From: CAYWMY01 sp046352935
GTDB lineage: Bacteria > Pseudomonadota > Gammaproteobacteria > Steroidobacterales > Steroidobacteraceae
DNA length: 64,000 nt
Assembly (NCBI GenBank): GCA_046352935.1
Contig: JAXMGR010000012.1
Span: forward strand, 1 to 64,000
Reading direction: 5' to 3'
In this document: piece after piece, positions 9,439-24,100 of the stretch
Layout: each line of letters starts with the position of its first letter
How positions within the stretch are numbered: the first letter of the stretch is position 1
Made by a program: the position numbers and the translations under genes
The notes under the pieces: generated by a model
The model's database searches: none
Told to the model about the DNA's origin: nothing
Seen by the model: only the letters and a program-made list of their open reading frames with translations

Positions 9439-9466
9439 GAAAAAGGCCGGTCGAAACCGGCCTTTC
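9438..9466. terminator. bidirectional rho-independent terminator
   Basis: A perfect hairpin, AAAGGCCGGT-CGAA-ACCGGCCTTT, with A-rich and T-rich flanks works in either direction. Its position, upstream of tRNA-Asn and 26 nt beyond the aminotransferase stop codon, suits termination of unknown plus-strand reads and insulation of the tRNA promoter. Confidence 0.7.
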
Positions 9467-9491
9467 CCGCGGGTCGAGACGGGCGCCCGAC

Positions 9492-10676
9492 TCAGGCGCC
9501 GAGTACGAGGCCGATGCGCTTCAGCGCCTCCGTCAGCGTCTCCATGCTGCAGGCGAAGGAGATGCGCATGTGGCCCGGTGCACCGAACCCGGAGCCGGGC
9601 ACGACGGCCACGTTCGCGTCGACGATGAGCTTCTCGGCGAACGCATTGTCATCGCTGCAGCCCAGCGACTGCATCGCACCGCTGACGTCGGACCATGCGT
9701 AGAACGTGCCCCAGCCCGGCCGCGCCTTCACGCCCGGCAGGCGGTTGAGGCCGTCGATGACGAAGTCGTGGCGGGCCTTGAAGGCTCTGTTCATTTCGTG
9801 GACACACGCCTGGTCGCCGTTCAGCGCGACGGTGGCGGCGCGCTGGCTGATCGACGATGCGTTCGACGTGCTCTGGCTCTGGATCGTCGTCATGGCGGTG
9901 ACGACCTCGATCGGCCCTCCGCAGTAGCCGATGCGCCACCCGGTCATGGCGTAGCTCTTGGAGACGCCGTTGATGGTGACCGTGCGGTCGTAGAGGTCCG
10001 GGCAGGCGGTGACGAGGCTGCAGAAGGGCTCCGGGCCCCACCAGATGTGCTCGTACATGTCGTCGGTGGCGATGACGATGCCCGGGTGCTTCACCAGCAC
10101 CTTACCCAGCGCGACCAGCTCGGCGCGCGAGTAGGCGGCGCCGGTCGGGTTCGACGGGCTGTTCAGGATGAACATGCGCGTCTTCGGGGTGATCGCCGCT
10201 TCGAGCTGGGCCGGACTGATCTTGTAGCCCTGTTCGGGACCGGCGTAGACGGTGACGGGGTTGCCGTCGGCCAGCATGACCATGTCCGGGTAGGACACCC
10301 AGTACGGCGCCGGGATGATGACCTCGTCACCCGCATCCAGCAGTGCCACGCACAGGTTGTAGATCGTCTGTTTGGCGCCGCTGGAAACGAGAATCTGTTG
10401 ACGAGTGTACGTCAACCCATTGTCGCGTTTGAACTTAGCGATGATCGCGTCCTTGAGCTCGGGCGTGCCATCCACGTTCGTGTAGCGCGTGATGCCCTTG
10501 CGGATGGCCTCGCAGCCCGCATCGGCGATATGTTTGGGAGTGTCGAAATCGGGTTCGCCGGCCCCGAGGCCGATGATGTCCTTGCCCTCGGCCTTGAGCT
10601 TCGCGGCGCGCGCGGTGACGGCGAGGGTGGGCGACGGCTTGATGCGGGACAGACGCTGGGCGACTCTTATGGGCAC
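9492..10676 (-). CDS. aspartate aminotransferase (class I, PLP)
   Basis: 394 residues of the fold-type I aminotransferase family, subgroup Ib aspartate/prephenate aminotransferases. Visible motifs are IIGLGAGEPDFDTP (substrate loop), NSPSNPTGAAYSRAEL, ATDDMYEHIWW and VSKSYAMTGWRIGY, where Lys240 forms the Schiff base with PLP. The C-terminal GHMRISFACS holds the carboxylate-binding Arg. It interconverts aspartate and oxaloacetate using 2-oxoglutarate/glutamate in the cytoplasm and feeds lysine and methionine synthesis encoded further along. It is divergent from uvrB with a 79-nt gap. Some relatives also act on prephenate, which cannot be decided here. Confidence 0.9.
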   Translation of the reverse strand: MPIRVAQRLSRIKPSPTLAVTARAAKLKAEGKDIIGLGAGEPDFDTPKHIADAGCEAIRKGITRYTNVDGTPELKDAIIAKFKRDNGLTYTRQQILVSSGAKQTIYNLCVALLDAGDEVIIPAPYWVSYPDMVMLADGNPVTVYAGPEQGYKISPAQLEAAITPKTRMFILNSPSNPTGAAYSRAELVALGKVLVKHPGIVIATDDMYEHIWWGPEPFCSLVTACPDLYDRTVTINGVSKSYAMTGWRIGYCGGPIEVVTAMTTIQSQSTSNASSISQRAATVALNGDQACVHEMNRAFKARHDFVIDGLNRLPGVKARPGWGTFYAWSDVSGAMQSLGCSDDNAFAEKLIVDANVAVVPGSGFGAPGHMRISFACSMETLTEALKRIGLVLGA

Positions 10677-10755
10677 GTTGGCAACCTGTACGGCTGGAAA
10701 TTCCGGCCGCCAACGTTAGAGAAATCCCTTTTGCGTTGCAATTGATGGTGGCCGC

Positions 10756-12771
<2,016 letters not shown>

Positions 12772-12946
12772 TTGCGGCGGGTACGGCACAGCTGCGCGCC
12801 GCGGTGCATCGGAGCCTGGCGCCCCGATCGCCTCCCGGGCCTTCGACCCGGGAGACTGTTCCACCGCCACGGAGGACGACCTCATCGGGCCCGGCGCGCT
12901 TTCCGATGTCTTCGTGGCGCAGCGCCAGGACTCGCGTGCGTCGTGT

Positions 12947-13618
12947 CTACAGCCCCACGAAGTCCGCGAACTCCGCGAGAGGGGCGCGCTTCGAGACCAG
13001 CCGGTTCACGGGGTGATCGGGGTTGCGGTAGCCGATGGCCATGCCGCAGAAGAGCATGCGCTCCGGCGGCAGGCCGATGAACCGTGCCACCGTCGCGTGA
13101 TAGGCGGACCAGCATTCCTGCGGGCAGCTGTCGAGGCCGTGCTCGCGCAGCAGCAGCATGACCGACTGCAGGAACATGCCGAGATCGGACCATTGCGGCG
13201 GGCCCATCCGGCGGTCCACGGAGCAGAACAACGCGAGTGGCGCACCGAAGAACTGGTAGTTCCGCGCGAACCAGGCGCGCCGCGCGGGTTTGTCCTCGCG
13301 CGGGATGCCGAGCAGCCGGTACATGTCCTCTCCGACCTCGAAGCGCCGTTCGCGGTACGGCGAGTGCAGGCTCGTCGGATAGACGTCGTACTCGACGGGT
13401 TCGCCTTCGGGGCAGGCGACGACGCGGTCCTTCATCAGTGACTTCAGCCGGGTGAGCGGTTCGCCCGCGACGACGGCGACGTGCCAGGGCTGCAGATTGC
13501 CGCCGGACGGTGCGCGTGCGGCAGCAGTCAGGATCTCGCGGACGACCTCGCCGGAAACCGGGGTGGACAGGAAATCGCGAACCGACAGACGGGTCGAGAG
13601 GGCTTCGTGGACGTGCAT
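12947..13618 (-). CDS. nitroreductase family protein
   Basis: 223 residues of the FMN-dependent nitroreductase family. Typical features are RLSVRDFLSTPVSGEVVREIL near the N-terminus, ARAPSGGNLQPWHVAVV (FMN contact loop) and the C-terminal GMAIGYRNPDHPVN. Such enzymes use NAD(P)H to reduce nitro, quinone or enone compounds; the natural substrate is unknown. I choose the ATG at 13618 (MHVHEALSTRLSVRD), with GGAGG 9 nt upstream, over the longer frame from 13675, whose first 19 residues look non-coding. Confidence 0.88.
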   Translation of the reverse strand: MHVHEALSTRLSVRDFLSTPVSGEVVREILTAAARAPSGGNLQPWHVAVVAGEPLTRLKSLMKDRVVACPEGEPVEYDVYPTSLHSPYRERRFEVGEDMYRLLGIPREDKPARRAWFARNYQFFGAPLALFCSVDRRMGPPQWSDLGMFLQSVMLLLREHGLDSCPQECWSAYHATVARFIGLPPERMLFCGMAIGYRNPDHPVNRLVSKRAPLAEFADFVGL

Positions 13619-13787
13619 GAGGGTGGACCTCCGCGGGTGATGCCGTGGTCGTGGCGTGTGAAAACAGTCTGCCATGGCCGGTGCGCGGGCGGGCCGTGCG
13701 GCCCGCGTTCATCCTCTGTTCAGCTTCGTTCCGCACAATCCGCGCGCGTTCGAGCCCCATCCCGGGGCGCAGACAGGAGGAAGCAGG

Positions 13788-14492
13788 ATGCGTCATCTGG
13801 CAATGTGCGTGGCGGCGGTGATCGCCACGGGTTCCGCGGGCCTGGCGCGCGCGGACTGGAGCGGCAAGGGCGAGGCCGGAATCGTGTTCGCGCGGGGCAA
13901 CAGCGATACGGAGACCGCCAACGTCAAGCTGGAGATGGCGCGCGAGATCGCGAGGTGGAAGCACGGCTTCGGCGGCAGCGTGCTGCGCGCAAAGAACGAT
14001 GGCAACAAGACCGCCGACCGCTGGGGCCTGTTCTGGCAGTCGGACTACAAGTTCTCGGACCGCAACTACTGGTTCGGTGCGCTGCGTTACGAGGATGACC
14101 GCTTCAGTGGTTTCGACTACCAGTCCAGCGCCGCAACCGGTCTTGGACACCGGTTCATCGACACCGAAAGGACCAAGCTGACCGGCCAGGCCGGTGTCGG
14201 CTACAAGCGTCTGAAGAACGCCCTGACCGGCGCCACCTCGGACAACGCGATTGTCCGTGGCGACGTCAAGTACGAGCACGCCCTGACGGGGACCACGAAG
14301 ATCATCGACACCTTCCTCGTCGAGACGGGGTCCGCAAACACTTTCGCGGTGAACGAGCTGGCGCTGCAGGTCAAGATGAGCGACGCCTTCGCGCTGGCCG
14401 TCGGGGTCGCCGTCCGCCACAACACCGATCCGCCGAACGGACTGAAGAAGACCGATACGCTCAGCACCGTGAATCTCGTCTACGGCTTCTGA
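13788..14492 (+). CDS. DUF481 outer-membrane-type protein
   Basis: 234 residues with a signal peptide (MRHLAMCVAAVIATGSAGLARA). The mature part is rich in alternating beta strands with GNSDTETANVKLEM near the N-terminus, the mark of the DUF481/YdiY family, and ends in an aromatic residue (NLVYGF), typical of an outer-membrane beta-barrel. It is predicted to sit in the outer membrane; the function of the family is poorly known, with links to salt or stress responses. The start has a strong ribosome site (AGGAGG). It stands alone, divergent from the nitroreductase. Confidence 0.85.
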   Translation: MRHLAMCVAAVIATGSAGLARADWSGKGEAGIVFARGNSDTETANVKLEMAREIARWKHGFGGSVLRAKNDGNKTADRWGLFWQSDYKFSDRNYWFGALRYEDDRFSGFDYQSSAATGLGHRFIDTERTKLTGQAGVGYKRLKNALTGATSDNAIVRGDVKYEHALTGTTKIIDTFLVETGSANTFAVNELALQVKMSDAFALAVGVAVRHNTDPPNGLKKTDTLSTVNLVYGF

Positions 14493-14697
14493 GTCTGCGA
14501 GAGCTGGCCGGCGGCGGGAAGCCGCTGGCCTGCCTTGCGCTCCAGTGTCCCTGGTTGCTGCGGGGCAGGGAGTGGTACAAGGCGTGGGCGCAGCGCCTGA
14601 AGGAGTCCTGACGTTCCCGTCCCGCCGGACCCGGCTCCCGTGCGGGCGATCGGAGGTCGCGGCAGGCGGTGCCGCGGCATGGCCCGGATCGATCACC

Positions 14698-14726
14698 TTG
14701 CCCGCCGGGGATGCCGTCCTTTATCC
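14698..14726 (+). promoter_or_regulatory. candidate promoter of tRNA-Val
   Basis: TTGCCC (14698-14703), 17 nt of spacer and TTATCC (14721-14726) lie 16 nt before the tRNA 5' end, with a C-rich discriminator. The match to sigma70 consensus is moderate. Confidence 0.4.
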
Positions 14727-14742
14727 TTCGCACCCCTCCCAG

Positions 14743-14817
14743 GGGCGCGTAGCTCAGCGGTAGAGCACTTCCTTGACATGGAAGGGGTCACAGGTTCGAT
14801 CCCTGTCGCGCCCACCA
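14743..14817 (+). tRNA. tRNA-Val (GAC)
   Basis: A 75-nt tRNA with encoded CCA. The acceptor arms GGGCGCG/CGCGCCC pair perfectly, the D-arm is AGCTCAGCGGTAGAGCA, the anticodon arm CTTCC-TTGACAT-GGAAG gives GAC (Val), and the T-arm carries GGTTCGATCC. Confidence 0.97.
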
Positions 14818-14934
14818 CTGTTCGCATTCGCCGGCGGAACGCTTGCCGAGCGTGACCCGGCGCGCGTCGCGCACGATCTGCGCGATGCTAGACTCGTCCG
14901 GGTCTGCTGTAGCTCCCGGGTGCTGCGAATTCCC

Positions 14935-17550
14935 ATGTCCGGCCAGAGTCTGTCGATCGAAGTCAATCCTGTCCTGCCACCGGCGCTGTCGCGCCTCGTG
15001 GACCTCGCCACCAATCTCCGGTTCGCCTGGCATCACCCCACGCGCCGGCTGTTCGAGGCGCTGGATCCGGATCTCTGGATCTGCGTGGGTGGAAACCCGC
15101 TGCTGTTCCTGCGCAGCGTCGCGCAGGAGCGGCTGGACCGGGCGGCCGAGGATCCCGCGTTCGTGGAGGAATACCAGCGCGTGCTGGCCGGACTGGATGC
15201 CTATCTCAGCGAGGCGATCGTCGCGACGGGCCCGAACCAGCTGGCGAGCGGCGATCTCGTCGCCTACTTCTGCGCCGAGTACGGTTTTCACGAGAGCTTC
15301 CCGAACTACTCGGGCGGCCTCGGCGTCCTGGCGGGCGACCACTGCAAGACCGCCAGCGATCTCGGCCTCAGCTTCGTGGGCGTCGGCCTGCTGTACCGGC
15401 AAGGCTATTTCACCCAGCACGTGGATACTTACGGCAACCAGGTCGAGCACTACCGCGAGTTCGATCAGGAGGACCTGCCCGTCGAACCCGCACGCGACGC
15501 ACAGGGCCGCGATCTCTTCACGACGGTGCGGCTGCCGGGCCGCGACGTCAGGGTGCGGCTGTGGAAGGTGCGCGCGGGCCGGGTGTTCGTGATCATGCTG
15601 GACACGAACCTGCCCGAGAACACCGAGGCCGACCGCGAGATCACACACAAGCTGTACGGTGGCAACCAGGAACACCGCATCCGCCAGGAGATCGTGCTCG
15701 GGATCGGTGGCGTGAAGGCGCTGCGTGCGCTCGGCCTCAAGCCGACGACCTGGCATCTGAACGAGGGACACGCCGCGTTCTCCGGCCTGGAGCTCGTCGC
15801 CGAATGTGTCGACCGCGGCCTGCCGTTCGATGCGGCCTGCGAAGCCGTCGCGGCGCAGACCGTGTTCACGACGCACACGCCGGTCGTCGCGGGCCACGAT
15901 GCCTTCGACCGCGAACTGGCGCTGGCCTATTTTGCGGAGTTCCTGCCGCGCCTCGGTGTCGGAGTCGAGGAGTTCCTTGCGCTGGGCGGGGCGGAGGCCG
16001 GTGGGCGTTTCAACATGACGCAACTGGCGATCCGGCTGTCGCGGCGTCAGAACGGCGTGAGCCGCACGCACGGACGGGTGTCGCAGGAGATCTGCTCCCA
16101 CCTCTGGCCCGAGGTGCCCGCGCGCGACAACCCGATCGGTTACATCACGAACGGCGTGCACGTGCCGACCTTCCTGTTCCAGCGCTGGAAGGACGTGTTC
16201 GAGATGCACTTCGGGCACAACTGGCAGAGCCGCCTCGGTGATGCGGCCTACTGGAAGCGGATCTACGACATCCCGGATCCGCTCTTCAACGACGTCCTCC
16301 GCTCGGTGAAGAGCAACATGATGCGTTTCGTGCGTGCGCGCCTGAAGCGCGGGTGCTCGCGCGAGAAGGTCAGCGACGCGCATTTCCACCGGCTGACGCG
16401 CTACCTGGATCCCGACAACCCCGACGTGCTGGTCATCGGATTCGCGCGTCGATTCGCGACCTACAAGCGCGCCACGCTGCTGTTCCGCGACCGCGGCTGG
16501 TTGAAGGCGCTGGTGTCCGATCCCGCGCGGCCGGTGGTGTTCATCTTCGCGGGCAAGGCGCACCCGGCCGACGAGCCGGGCAAGCAGATGATCCGCGAGC
16601 TGGTGGCCACGGCCGCGAGCCCGGAGTTCCTGGGCCGTGTGCTGTTCATCGAGGACTACGACGTCGGTCTGGCGCGCACCCTGATCGCGGGCGTCGACGT
16701 CTGGCTCAACAATCCGATTCCTCCCCTCGAGGCCAGCGGCACCAGCGGCATGAAGGCCGCCATCAACGGCACCATCAACCTGTCGGTTCTCGACGGCTGG
16801 TGGGCCGAGGCCTTCGATGGCGAGAACGGCTGGGCCATTCCGTCCTCGGTTGCCGACCAGGACGGGCGGCGCGACGACGAGGATGCGCGTTCCCTCTACG
16901 AGCTGCTGCAGGACGAGGTGATCCCGCTCTACTACCAGCGCGATGAGCACGGCCTGCCCTCCGCCTGGATCGCCAAGGCGAAGCATTCCATGGCGACCAT
17001 CATTCCCGCGTTCAACACGCGACGCATGCTCGACAACTACATACAGGGGCTGTACCGGCCGGCTTCCGAACACGGCCGGCGGCTGACCGCGGACGACGGC
17101 CGCGCTGCTCTCGCGCTCGCGGAGTGGAAACGTCGCGTGCGCGCCTGCTGGGCAGGTGTTTCGGTGCAGCTCATCGACGTCGAGCGCCGGCGTCTGACGT
17201 ACGGCGACCGCCTGCGCCTGCGTGGAGCGGTCGCGCTGAACGGTCTTGCTCCGGACGACGTACGCGTCGAGCTCGTCGTCTCGAAGGAGATCGGTGAGGG
17301 AGCCAGCGACTCCCACGCCCACCGGCTGACCTCGTTCGCACGCAACGGCGGAGCGGTGATGCACGACGGGCGCGAGGTCGCCATCGTCGCGCTCGAGCCC
17401 ACCGGGGAGCGCGATGAGGAGGGCAGGCACCTGTTCGCGCTGGACCACGTGCCGGTCTGGTGCGGCAGGATGAACTGCCAGCTGCGCGTGGTGCCGCGAC
17501 ACGACCTGCTCGCGCACCCCTGCGAGATGGGACTCATGCGCGTGAGCTGA
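14935..17550 (+). CDS. glgP: alpha-glucan (glycogen) phosphorylase
   Basis: 871 residues of the DUF3417-containing alpha-glucan phosphorylase type (GT35). It cuts alpha-1,4-glucan with phosphate to release glucose 1-phosphate. The N-terminal domain (LVDLATNLRFAWHHPTRRLF) is followed by the catalytic core: YFCAEYGFHESFPNYSGGLG, WHLNEGHAAF, FTTHTPVVAGHD and FARRFATYKRATLLF. The PLP-binding site GTSGMKAAINGTIN has Lys607. I use the ATG at 14935; the longer frame begins inside tRNA-Val and is rejected. It opens the glycogen cluster and converges on glgB with a 29-nt gap. Confidence 0.93.
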   Translation: MSGQSLSIEVNPVLPPALSRLVDLATNLRFAWHHPTRRLFEALDPDLWICVGGNPLLFLRSVAQERLDRAAEDPAFVEEYQRVLAGLDAYLSEAIVATGPNQLASGDLVAYFCAEYGFHESFPNYSGGLGVLAGDHCKTASDLGLSFVGVGLLYRQGYFTQHVDTYGNQVEHYREFDQEDLPVEPARDAQGRDLFTTVRLPGRDVRVRLWKVRAGRVFVIMLDTNLPENTEADREITHKLYGGNQEHRIRQEIVLGIGGVKALRALGLKPTTWHLNEGHAAFSGLELVAECVDRGLPFDAACEAVAAQTVFTTHTPVVAGHDAFDRELALAYFAEFLPRLGVGVEEFLALGGAEAGGRFNMTQLAIRLSRRQNGVSRTHGRVSQEICSHLWPEVPARDNPIGYITNGVHVPTFLFQRWKDVFEMHFGHNWQSRLGDAAYWKRIYDIPDPLFNDVLRSVKSNMMRFVRARLKRGCSREKVSDAHFHRLTRYLDPDNPDVLVIGFARRFATYKRATLLFRDRGWLKALVSDPARPVVFIFAGKAHPADEPGKQMIRELVATAASPEFLGRVLFIEDYDVGLARTLIAGVDVWLNNPIPPLEASGTSGMKAAINGTINLSVLDGWWAEAFDGENGWAIPSSVADQDGRRDDEDARSLYELLQDEVIPLYYQRDEHGLPSAWIAKAKHSMATIIPAFNTRRMLDNYIQGLYRPASEHGRRLTADDGRAALALAEWKRRVRACWAGVSVQLIDVERRRLTYGDRLRLRGAVALNGLAPDDVRVELVVSKEIGEGASDSHAHRLTSFARNGGAVMHDGREVAIVALEPTGERDEEGRHLFALDHVPVWCGRMNCQLRVVPRHDLLAHPCEMGLMRVS

Positions 17551-17579
17551 GGCCGCGGGGGCGGCACCCGCGGTGTGCC

Positions 17580-19817
<2,238 letters not shown>

Positions 19818-19857
19818 AGGATCGCAGTTCACCCAGCGTCAGCACGGATCGCACCGC

Positions 19858-21126
19858 ATGCCAGTTTCCACACCCCGCAGCAGTTCGGGTCGGTATGTCA
19901 GCCGTCTCACGAGCGGCACGCTCGCGATCGTCATGGCCGGCGGGCGGGGCGAACGGCTGCGGCACCTGACGGCCCAGCGCTGCAAGCCCGCGACTCCGTT
20001 CGGTGGCAAGTTCCGGATCATCGACTTCGTGCTGTCGAACTGCGTGAATTCGGGCATCCGCCAGATCTGCGTGCTGACCCAGTACAAGGCGCAGTCCCTG
20101 ATCCAGCACGTCCAGCGCGGCTGGGGCTTCCTGCGCGGCGAGTTCGGCGAATTCGTCGACGTGATCCCGGCGCAGCAGCAGGTCGGCGAGCACTGGTACC
20201 GTGGAACGGCGGACTCCGTGTACCAGAACCTCGAGTACATCCGCGCCCACCGTCCCGAACACGTGCTCATCCTCGCCGGCGATCACATCTACAAGATGGA
20301 TTACGGTCCGATGATCGCCTTCCACGTCGAGAGGGGCGCGGACATCACCATCGGCGCGGTCGAAGTGCCCGTCGCCAAGGCGCGGGAATACGGCGTGCTG
20401 TCGGTCGACGACCGCAGCCGGGTGACACGGTTCACCGAGAAGCCGCCGAGCCCGGACGGTCTGCCGGGAAGGCCGGACGTAGCGCTGGCCTCCATGGGGA
20501 TCTATGTGTTCAACACGCGTCTGCTGGAGCGGCTGCTCGTCGACGACGCGGCCGATGCCGCGTCCCAGCACGATTTCGGCCGCAACGTGATCCCGACCTC
20601 GATCGGAACGCGCGCGGTCTACGCCTACCCGTTCCAGGACGTGAAGACGCGGGCCCAGAGCTACTGGCGCGACGTCGGCACGCTCGATGCCTACTACGAG
20701 GCGAATGTCGAACTCGTCTTCGTGCACCCCGAGCTCAACATCTATGACGAGAGCTGGCCCATCTGGACCTACCAGCTGCAGCGTCCGCCGGCCAAGTTCG
20801 TGCTCGACGACGGGGAGCGTCGCGGCAGCGCGGTGAATTCCATGGTCTCCGGCGGCTGCATCATCTCGGGTGCCTCGATCGACCAGTCACTGCTGTTCTC
20901 GGACGTGCGTGTCGAGGAACGTACCCGGGTGCTGCGCAGTGTCGTGCTGCCGAACGTCGAGATCGGGCGCGGCTGCGAGATCCGCAGGGCGATCATCGAC
21001 GAGGGCACGGCGATCCCCGATGGGTTCCGCATCGGCGTGGACCGCGAGCTGGATGCCGAGCGCTTCGAGGTCACCGAGGGCGGCGTCGTTCTCGTCACCC
21101 AGGACATGATCCGGGACGTCTGGTAG
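19858..21126 (+). CDS. glgC: glucose-1-phosphate adenylyltransferase GlgC
   Basis: 422 residues. It makes ADP-glucose from ATP and glucose 1-phosphate, the committed step of bacterial glycogen synthesis. Motifs include AIVMAGGRGERLRHLT (nucleotide loop), CKPATPFGGKFRIIDF (activator and ATP contacts), WYRGTADSVYQNL, ILAGDHIYKMDY and FTEKP. A left-handed beta-helix ends the protein (GCIISGASIDQSLLFSDVRV, VVLPNVEIGRGCEIRRAIID). The ATG at 19858 gives the normal family length. Its stop codon TAG is followed directly by the ATG of the next gene, so the two are likely co-translated. Confidence 0.96.
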   Translation: MPVSTPRSSSGRYVSRLTSGTLAIVMAGGRGERLRHLTAQRCKPATPFGGKFRIIDFVLSNCVNSGIRQICVLTQYKAQSLIQHVQRGWGFLRGEFGEFVDVIPAQQQVGEHWYRGTADSVYQNLEYIRAHRPEHVLILAGDHIYKMDYGPMIAFHVERGADITIGAVEVPVAKAREYGVLSVDDRSRVTRFTEKPPSPDGLPGRPDVALASMGIYVFNTRLLERLLVDDAADAASQHDFGRNVIPTSIGTRAVYAYPFQDVKTRAQSYWRDVGTLDAYYEANVELVFVHPELNIYDESWPIWTYQLQRPPAKFVLDDGERRGSAVNSMVSGGCIISGASIDQSLLFSDVRVEERTRVLRSVVLPNVEIGRGCEIRRAIIDEGTAIPDGFRIGVDRELDAERFEVTEGGVVLVTQDMIRDVW

Positions 21127-24100
21127 ATGGCTTCCCGGCTGCGGGTCGTGCTCTGCTGGCACATGCACCAGCCCGAGTACCGGGACGGGCTGACCGGCGA
21201 GGAGCTGCTGCCCTGGGTCGCGCTGCACGCGATCAAGGACTACGTGGACATGGTCGCGCACCTCGAGGCGGTGCCTGCCGCGCGCGCGGTCGTCAATTTC
21301 TCGCCGGTGCTGCTGGAGCAGATCGAAGCGACCGCCACCGGCCTGTCATCGCACCTCTCGGCGGGGACGCGTCTCGCGAGTCCGCTCCTGCGGCTCCTCA
21401 CGCCGGGCGGAGTGCCGCGTGACCGTGGTGAATGGTCGGAGCTGGTGCGCGCCTGTCTGCGCGCACACCGCCAGCATCTCGTCGAACGCCATCCAGCCTA
21501 TCGCGAGCTCGCCGATGAGGCCGGACGGCGGCTGCACGGGGGAACGGTCTCCACGCTCGGCGAGGGATTCATCGTCGACCTCGCGGTCTGGTATCACCTC
21601 GCCTGGCTCGGAGAGACCGTACGTCGCGCCGACCCGCGCGTCGCGGAGTTCGAGGCACGTGGCCAGGGATTCACGGCTGCCGACTGCCGCAGGGTGCTGG
21701 AGCTGGTGTCGGAACTCCTGTCCGGCGTGCTGCCGCGCTATCGGCGGCTCGCGGAGCAGGGCCGTCTCGAACTCGCGATGTCGCCCTGGATGCATCCCAT
21801 CGTGCCGCTGCTGCTCGATTTCCAGTCTGTGCGGGAATCGCTGCCCGGTGCGCCGTTGCCGGGACCCGTGAGCTACCCGGGCGGGGCGGTGCGTGCGCGT
21901 CGGCACCTCGAGGAGGGACGTTCGATTTTTCGCCGGCTTCTCGGCGTGGAGCCTCGCGGCTGCTGGCCGTCGGAAGGAGCCGTTTCCACTGGTTGCGTCG
22001 AGCTTCTCGCGGAGTGCGGTTTCGAGTGGGCCGCGAGCGGCGAGGGCGTGCTGCGGGCGAGCCTCGAGCGCAGCGGCCGGGTTCCGGTGGTGGAACGGCT
22101 CAACCGGGGCTGGCGTGCCGGAGCCGGCGGAGTACCGTGCTTCTTCAGGTCCGACCATCTCTCGGACCTGATCGGCTTCAACTACGCGCACTGGCACGGC
22201 GACGACGCGGTGCGGGATCTCGTTCATCAGCTCGAGCGGCTGGCGGACGAACTCGCCCATGCGCCGCAATCGGTCGTGTCGATCATCCTCGACGGAGAGA
22301 ATGCCTGGGAACACTATCCGTTCAACGGATACTACTTCCTGCGTGGGCTGTACGAGGCGCTCGCCGCCCATCCGCGTCTTGAGCTGGCGACGTTTCACGA
22401 CGTCGTATCCGCCGGGGGCGTTGCCGACGAACTGCCGGTGCTGGTGGCCGGAAGCTGGGTGCACGGCACGCTCGCGACCTGGATCGGCGAACGCTCGAAG
22501 AATCGCTGCTGGGAACTGCTCGTCGATGCGAAGCGTGCGTTCGATGCGGCGCAGAGCGCGGGCCGGCTGGATGCGGCGGCACTCGCGCGTGCGGAGCGCC
22601 AGCTCGCCGTGTGCGAGGGCTCGGACTGGGCATGGTGGTACGGGGACTACAATCCGGCCGATGCCGTGACGTCGTTCGATCGACTCTACCGGCGGCATCT
22701 CGCCTCGCTGTACGAACTCCTGGACGAAGCGCCGCCGCCCGAAGCCGCGGTCGCCGTCGCCGTGGGCGGCGGCACGGCCGAGCACGGCGGCGTCATGCGG
22801 CGTGGCGCGGTGGTCGCGACGCGCGCGGTCGCGGAGCGCGCGCCACCCGTGCGGCTTCCCGTGTTCGACCGCCGGCGTGCCGGTGTGCTGCTGCACCCGT
22901 CGTCGCTGCCCGAGGCCGGGACCACCGGCGCGCTCGGCACCGGCGCGATCCGCTGGCTCGACACCATGGCGGCGTCCGGTTTCAGCGTCTGGCAGGTGCT
23001 GCCGCTCGGACCGGTGGGGCCGGACGGCTCTCCTTACCTCGCCCGCAGCAATCACGCGGGAAACGAATGTCTGGTCGACGTGTCCGAGCTGGTCCACAGC
23101 GGCCTGCTGCACGAAGCGGTCCTCGCCGAAGTGAGGGATCCGGACCGCCATGCGCATGCACTGGATGCCGCCTACGAGACGCTGTGTTCCCAGCCGTCCC
23201 ATCCCTGGCGTGACGAACTCGCGGCGTTCGTCGACGGACAGTCGGCGTGGCTCGCGGACTACGCGCTGTTCGAGGCGCTCGCCCGCGATCGTCGGGCGCC
23301 GTGGTGGAGCTGGCCCTCTCCGCTGCGGGATCGTGATCCGGTGGCGCTCGCCGCATCCCGCCAGCACCTGGCCTACGGGTGTGGCCGGGTGTCGTTCGGC
23401 CAGTTCCTGTTCTTCCGCCAGTGGTCGGCGCTGCGGCAGGCCGCGGCCGAGCGCGGCATCGCGCTGTTCGGCGACCTGCCGATCTATGTCGCCGAGGACT
23501 CGGTCGAGGTCTGGACGCAGCGGGATCTCTTTCTTCTCGATGAATCCGGGCGGCCGCAGGTCGTCGCCGGTGTTCCGCCGGACTATTTTTCCGCCGAGGG
23601 GCAGCGCTGGGGCAACCCGCTCTATCGCTGGCCCCGTCACGTCGCCAACGGCTTCGGCTGGTGGCGCGGCCGGCTGCGTGCGCAGCTCGCGCTGTTCGAC
23701 CTGGTGCGCATCGATCACTTCCGGGGCCTGGAAGCGTGCTGGGAGATTCCCGCGTCTTCGCCGCACGCCCGCGACGGCGCCTGGCGCAAGGTCCCGGGCG
23801 CGGCGCTGCTCGAGGCGCTCAAGCACGAGGCCGGTGGTCTGCCGGTGGTGGCGGAGGACCTCGGGATCATCACGCCCGAGGTGGATCAACTGCGGGAATC
23901 CTTCGACCTGCCCGGCATGCGCGTCCTGCAGTTCGGCTTCGACGGTTCATCGGGCAACCCGCATCTGCCTCACAACTACACACGCCGCACGGTCGCCTAC
24001 AGCGGCACGCACGACAACGACACGACGGTGGGGTGGTATCGGTCGCTGGATCCGGGGACGGCCGGAGGCGTGTGCGAGTACCTGTCGGTCGGCTCGTCCA

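Noticed and set aside
21346..23889. 847-residue open frame antisense to the GH57-GH77 gene
   Set aside because: It has no family signature; all constraint is on the plus-strand frame.
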